From NCBI GenBank assembly GCA_938091165.1, contig CALKNK010000001.1, positions 19,057 through 83,056 on the forward strand: a stretch of DNA of 64,000 nucleotides. The letters run 5' to 3'. This document shows positions 61,593-64,000 of this stretch, in pieces (the stretch's first letter is position 1; each line of letters starts with the position of its first letter). Made by a program: the position numbers and the translations under genes. Source of the DNA: an uncultured Ilumatobacter sp. Lineage in GTDB: Bacteria > Actinomycetota > Acidimicrobiia > Acidimicrobiales > Ilumatobacteraceae. The notes beneath the pieces are model-generated. The model made no database searches, had not been told where the DNA came from, and saw only the letters and a program-made list of their open reading frames with translations.

Positions 61593-61859
61593 ATGAGTGA
61601 CGTCGCCGTCGAGCCCCAAGAACCCCGAGCACATGCCCGGATCGTGTACCACGGCCCGGTTGCGCCGCACTGGGAGGTTTATGGAGACTGGGGCGACCGC
61701 CAGGTTCTTGATGAATTTCGCGCTCGTGTGCTCGCCCGTCTTGTCCTCGTTCCACGCGACGACCCACAGTTTCGCCGCAACCGTGAGCGCATCGTCCGCG
61801 ATGCAGAACGCGAATTAATCTCGATCGAGTGGGATCTGGGTCGCCCGGAAGACACCTGA
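61593..61859 (+). CDS. Small conserved hypothetical protein upstream of ppk1
   Basis: An 88-residue soluble protein: 'ARIVYHGPVAPHWEVYGDWG' and 'DEFRARVLARLVLVPRDD' then 'RNRERIVRDAERELISIEW'. No known domain. The frame is open upstream to 61497, but the extension is unlike the rest. It lies 13 nt before ppk1 and is probably co-transcribed with it. Confidence 0.6.
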   Translation: MSDVAVEPQEPRAHARIVYHGPVAPHWEVYGDWGDRQVLDEFRARVLARLVLVPRDDPQFRRNRERIVRDAERELISIEWDLGRPEDT

Positions 61860-61872
61860 GCTCCGTCGGTCT

Positions 61873-63969
61873 GTGAGGAATACGGAAATTGACGAGCGGT
61901 TCCTGAATCGTGAGCTGAGTTGGCTTGCGTTTAACGAACGGGTCCTACAGCTTGCGACAGAACCTGGGATCCCGTTGCTCGAGCGAGCAAAGTTCTGTGC
62001 CATTGCATCGACCAACCTCGACGAATTCTTCCAGGTCCGGGTTGCAGCGCTCAAAGACCAACTGATAGCCGGCATCGACCAACCGACCTGGGACGGCCGG
62101 ACCCCTGCTCAACAGCTTGCGGCGATAGCGGCCTGGGTGCCCGAGATGATTGAGCGTCTCGACGGTGCCTTCGTTGACCACCTCGTGCCCGAACTTCGTG
62201 CCGCTGGAGTCGAGATCATCGGCTGGGAAGACACCACGCCTGCCGAGCGAGCCGACCTTGATGACTTCTACGCAGAGCGGATGTTTCCGGTTCTCACGCC
62301 GCTCGCCGTCGATCCCGGACACCCTTTTCCGTATATCTCTGATCTCGCCTTGTCGCTCGCCGTCAATGTGGCCGATCCTGAGACAGGGGACCGCCGATTT
62401 GCTCGGCTCAAAGTTCCGGACGTCTTCCCGCGACTCATCGAGTGTTCGTCTGGCCGGTTCCTGCCTGCCGAATTGTTGATCGGTGCCAAGCTTGACCAGC
62501 TCTTCGTCGGCATGGTCGTTGAGAACTGGGCAACGTTTCGCGTGAGCCGCAATGGTGACTTGACGGTCGAGGACGAAGAGGCTGACGACTTGCTCGAAGC
62601 CGTTGAAATGGAGCTCCGTCGCCGGCGGTTCAACCAGGCCGTCCGTCTGGAAGTCGCCGCCGATATCGGCGACGAGCTGCTTGATCTTCTGGTACGGGAA
62701 CTTGACTTGACTCGAGAATACGTCACGCGACATCGCTCTCCGCTGGACCTCAGCTGCCTGACGCAATTGATGTCACTCGATCGACCGGACTTAAAGGATA
62801 CGCCATGGCCGCCCGCCACCGCTGGACGGATTGCTGCGGCTGACGAGGGCGACCGCCCTATTTTCGACGTGGTCCGCCATCGCGCAGTGATGCTTCATCA
62901 CCCGTACGAGAGTTTCTCGAGCAGCATCGAGGAGTTCATCTCTCAAGCCGCTGACGACTCGAAGGTGCAGTCAATCAAGATGACGCTGTACCGCGCAGGC
63001 GGTGACAGCGCGATCATCCGGAGCCTCATGAAGGCCGCTGATCGCGGCAAGCAGGTCGTCGTGCTCGTTGAGATCAAGGCACGCTTCGATGAGGCGACAA
63101 ACGTGCAGTGGGCCAAACAGCTCGAACGTGCCGGTGTCCATGTGGTGTACGGCATGGTCGGTTTGAAGACGCACAGCAAGGTGGGGCTCGTTGTGCGGGA
63201 TGATGGTGATCAGCTTCGGCGCTACGTCCACATCGGTACGGGAAACTACAACAGCAAGACTGCACGTTTCTACGAAGACATCGGCGTGATCACATGCGAT
63301 CCCGACATTGGTGCCGATGTAGCACAGCTGTTCAACCACCTCACTGGCTATAGCCGCGCACACGACTACTCGACGTTGCTCGTTGCGCCGCGCGACCTCC
63401 GCCGCCAACTCCTCGACTTGATCGAGCACGAAGCCAGCTTCGGCGTCGACGGCGAAATCGTGATGAAGTGCAATTCGATTGCTGACGAAGAAATGGTCGA
63501 AGCGCTGTACCGAGCGAGCGCAGCAGGCGTACGGATCGAGTTACTCGTGCGTGGCATCTGCTGTCTGCGACCTGGGGTGCTTGGTATGAGCGAGAACATT
63601 AGAGTCCGCAGCATCCTTGGCCGATACCTTGAACACAGCCGTATCTACCGCTTTAAGAACGGCAACGTCGTGGTGAACGGACGTGTGCCCGGAGCGGTTA
63701 GCGATCAGATTCATCTCATCGGGTCCGCTGACCTCATGCCGCGAAACCTAAATCGTCGCGTCGAGGTATTGATGCCGATCGAGAACGAACGACACCGAGC
63801 CTGGCTGGATCAGGCCATCGACTTTCAACTCGCTGCAGGAATTGTCTGCTGGGAGCTTCAGTCCGATGATACGTGGAAGCGCATGGGCCCCTCCGATGTG
63901 TTCGAGCCGCATCCGCAAGAGCAGATGTACCGCTGGGCCGTCGACCGGCAAACACCTTCACGCGCCTGA
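61873..63969 (+). CDS. ppk1: Polyphosphate kinase 1
   Basis: A 698-residue PPK1. The N and head domains begin 'IDERFLNRELSWLAFNERVL' and 'FCAIASTNLDEFFQVRVAAL'. The catalytic C1/C2 domains hold 'HHPYESFSSSIEEFISQAAD', 'KMTLYRAGGDSAIIRSLMKA', 'VGLKTHSKVGLVVRDDGDQL' (phosphohistidine H434), 'RYVHIGTGNYNSKTARFYED' and 'HSRIYRFKNGN'. It makes and reverses polyphosphate chains from ATP. Starts at GTG 61873. Complete; the stop is 31 nt from the window end. Confidence 0.96.
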   Translation: MRNTEIDERFLNRELSWLAFNERVLQLATEPGIPLLERAKFCAIASTNLDEFFQVRVAALKDQLIAGIDQPTWDGRTPAQQLAAIAAWVPEMIERLDGAFVDHLVPELRAAGVEIIGWEDTTPAERADLDDFYAERMFPVLTPLAVDPGHPFPYISDLALSLAVNVADPETGDRRFARLKVPDVFPRLIECSSGRFLPAELLIGAKLDQLFVGMVVENWATFRVSRNGDLTVEDEEADDLLEAVEMELRRRRFNQAVRLEVAADIGDELLDLLVRELDLTREYVTRHRSPLDLSCLTQLMSLDRPDLKDTPWPPATAGRIAAADEGDRPIFDVVRHRAVMLHHPYESFSSSIEEFISQAADDSKVQSIKMTLYRAGGDSAIIRSLMKAADRGKQVVVLVEIKARFDEATNVQWAKQLERAGVHVVYGMVGLKTHSKVGLVVRDDGDQLRRYVHIGTGNYNSKTARFYEDIGVITCDPDIGADVAQLFNHLTGYSRAHDYSTLLVAPRDLRRQLLDLIEHEASFGVDGEIVMKCNSIADEEMVEALYRASAAGVRIELLVRGICCLRPGVLGMSENIRVRSILGRYLEHSRIYRFKNGNVVVNGRVPGAVSDQIHLIGSADLMPRNLNRRVEVLMPIENERHRAWLDQAIDFQLAAGIVCWELQSDDTWKRMGPSDVFEPHPQEQMYRWAVDRQTPSRA

Positions 63970-64000
63970 CGCAAGCCACGTCGGCGATGGACCGTAGATC

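Noticed and set aside
1..64000. tRNA, rRNA, IS transposase, integrase or phage genes
   Set aside because: None recognised on either strand by reading; a covariance-model scan would be needed to exclude a tRNA fully.

Overview
The window looks like a chromosomal segment of an actinobacterium, most likely a marine or freshwater Acidimicrobiia-type organism. This is inferred from two WhiB proteins, a mycofactocin locus, a DUF3097 protein, TatA, an actinobacterial-type succinate dehydrogenase set, frequent GTG starts, moderately high GC, and the absence of rRNA, tRNA, phage or IS genes. No database search was run, so the taxon is inference.

Region 1 (1-10.6 kb, all minus strand) is a mycofactocin-centred block. 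In transcription order it holds an OYE/FadH-type oxidoreductase, a GH3 beta-glucosidase-like enzyme, two tiny overlapping ORFs, a DedA membrane protein, a cyclic-nucleotide-binding protein, then the tightly coupled set EtfA-FixC-FixX-EtfB, MftE, and the start of MftF, which runs off the left edge. The last six genes overlap or nearly touch and form a clear operon: a redox-cofactor maturation pathway joined to an electron-transfer flavoprotein/quinone-reductase route.

Region 2 (11-26 kb) carries a decayed short-chain dehydrogenase, an orphan DNA methyltransferase with an extra C-terminal domain, an MFS permease, a CbbX-like AAA ATPase, a ferredoxin/P450 pair, two overlapping fluoride-channel (CrcB) genes, a two-component system, a secreted helical protein, an ABC-F ATPase, a PcrA/UvrD helicase and a flavodoxin-like protein.

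Region 3 (26-32 kb) is central metabolism: a B12-binding mutase subunit, sucC-sucD and purH, with small membrane proteins between them.

Region 4 (32.3-42 kb) is bounded by two divergent copies of a noncoding repeat in inverted orientation, about 9 kb apart, each with its own short tandem array. Between them lie a frameshifted metF, two tandem paralogous acyltransferase-3/SGNH proteins, mdh, a Bcr/CflA-type transporter and deoD. A broken lipoprotein gene lies just outside copy 2.

Region 5 (42-64 kb) has an SCP2-domain protein, two conserved actinobacterial proteins, a membrane pyrophosphatase, sdhCAB, two unusual glycosidase-like proteins, a MoxR/ChlI-type AAA ATPase and its likely VWA partner separated by about 4 kb, a 2OG-Fe(II)-oxygenase-like protein, a class III cyclase, two WhiB regulators around tatA, and ppk1. 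Several strong hairpin terminators separate convergent genes.
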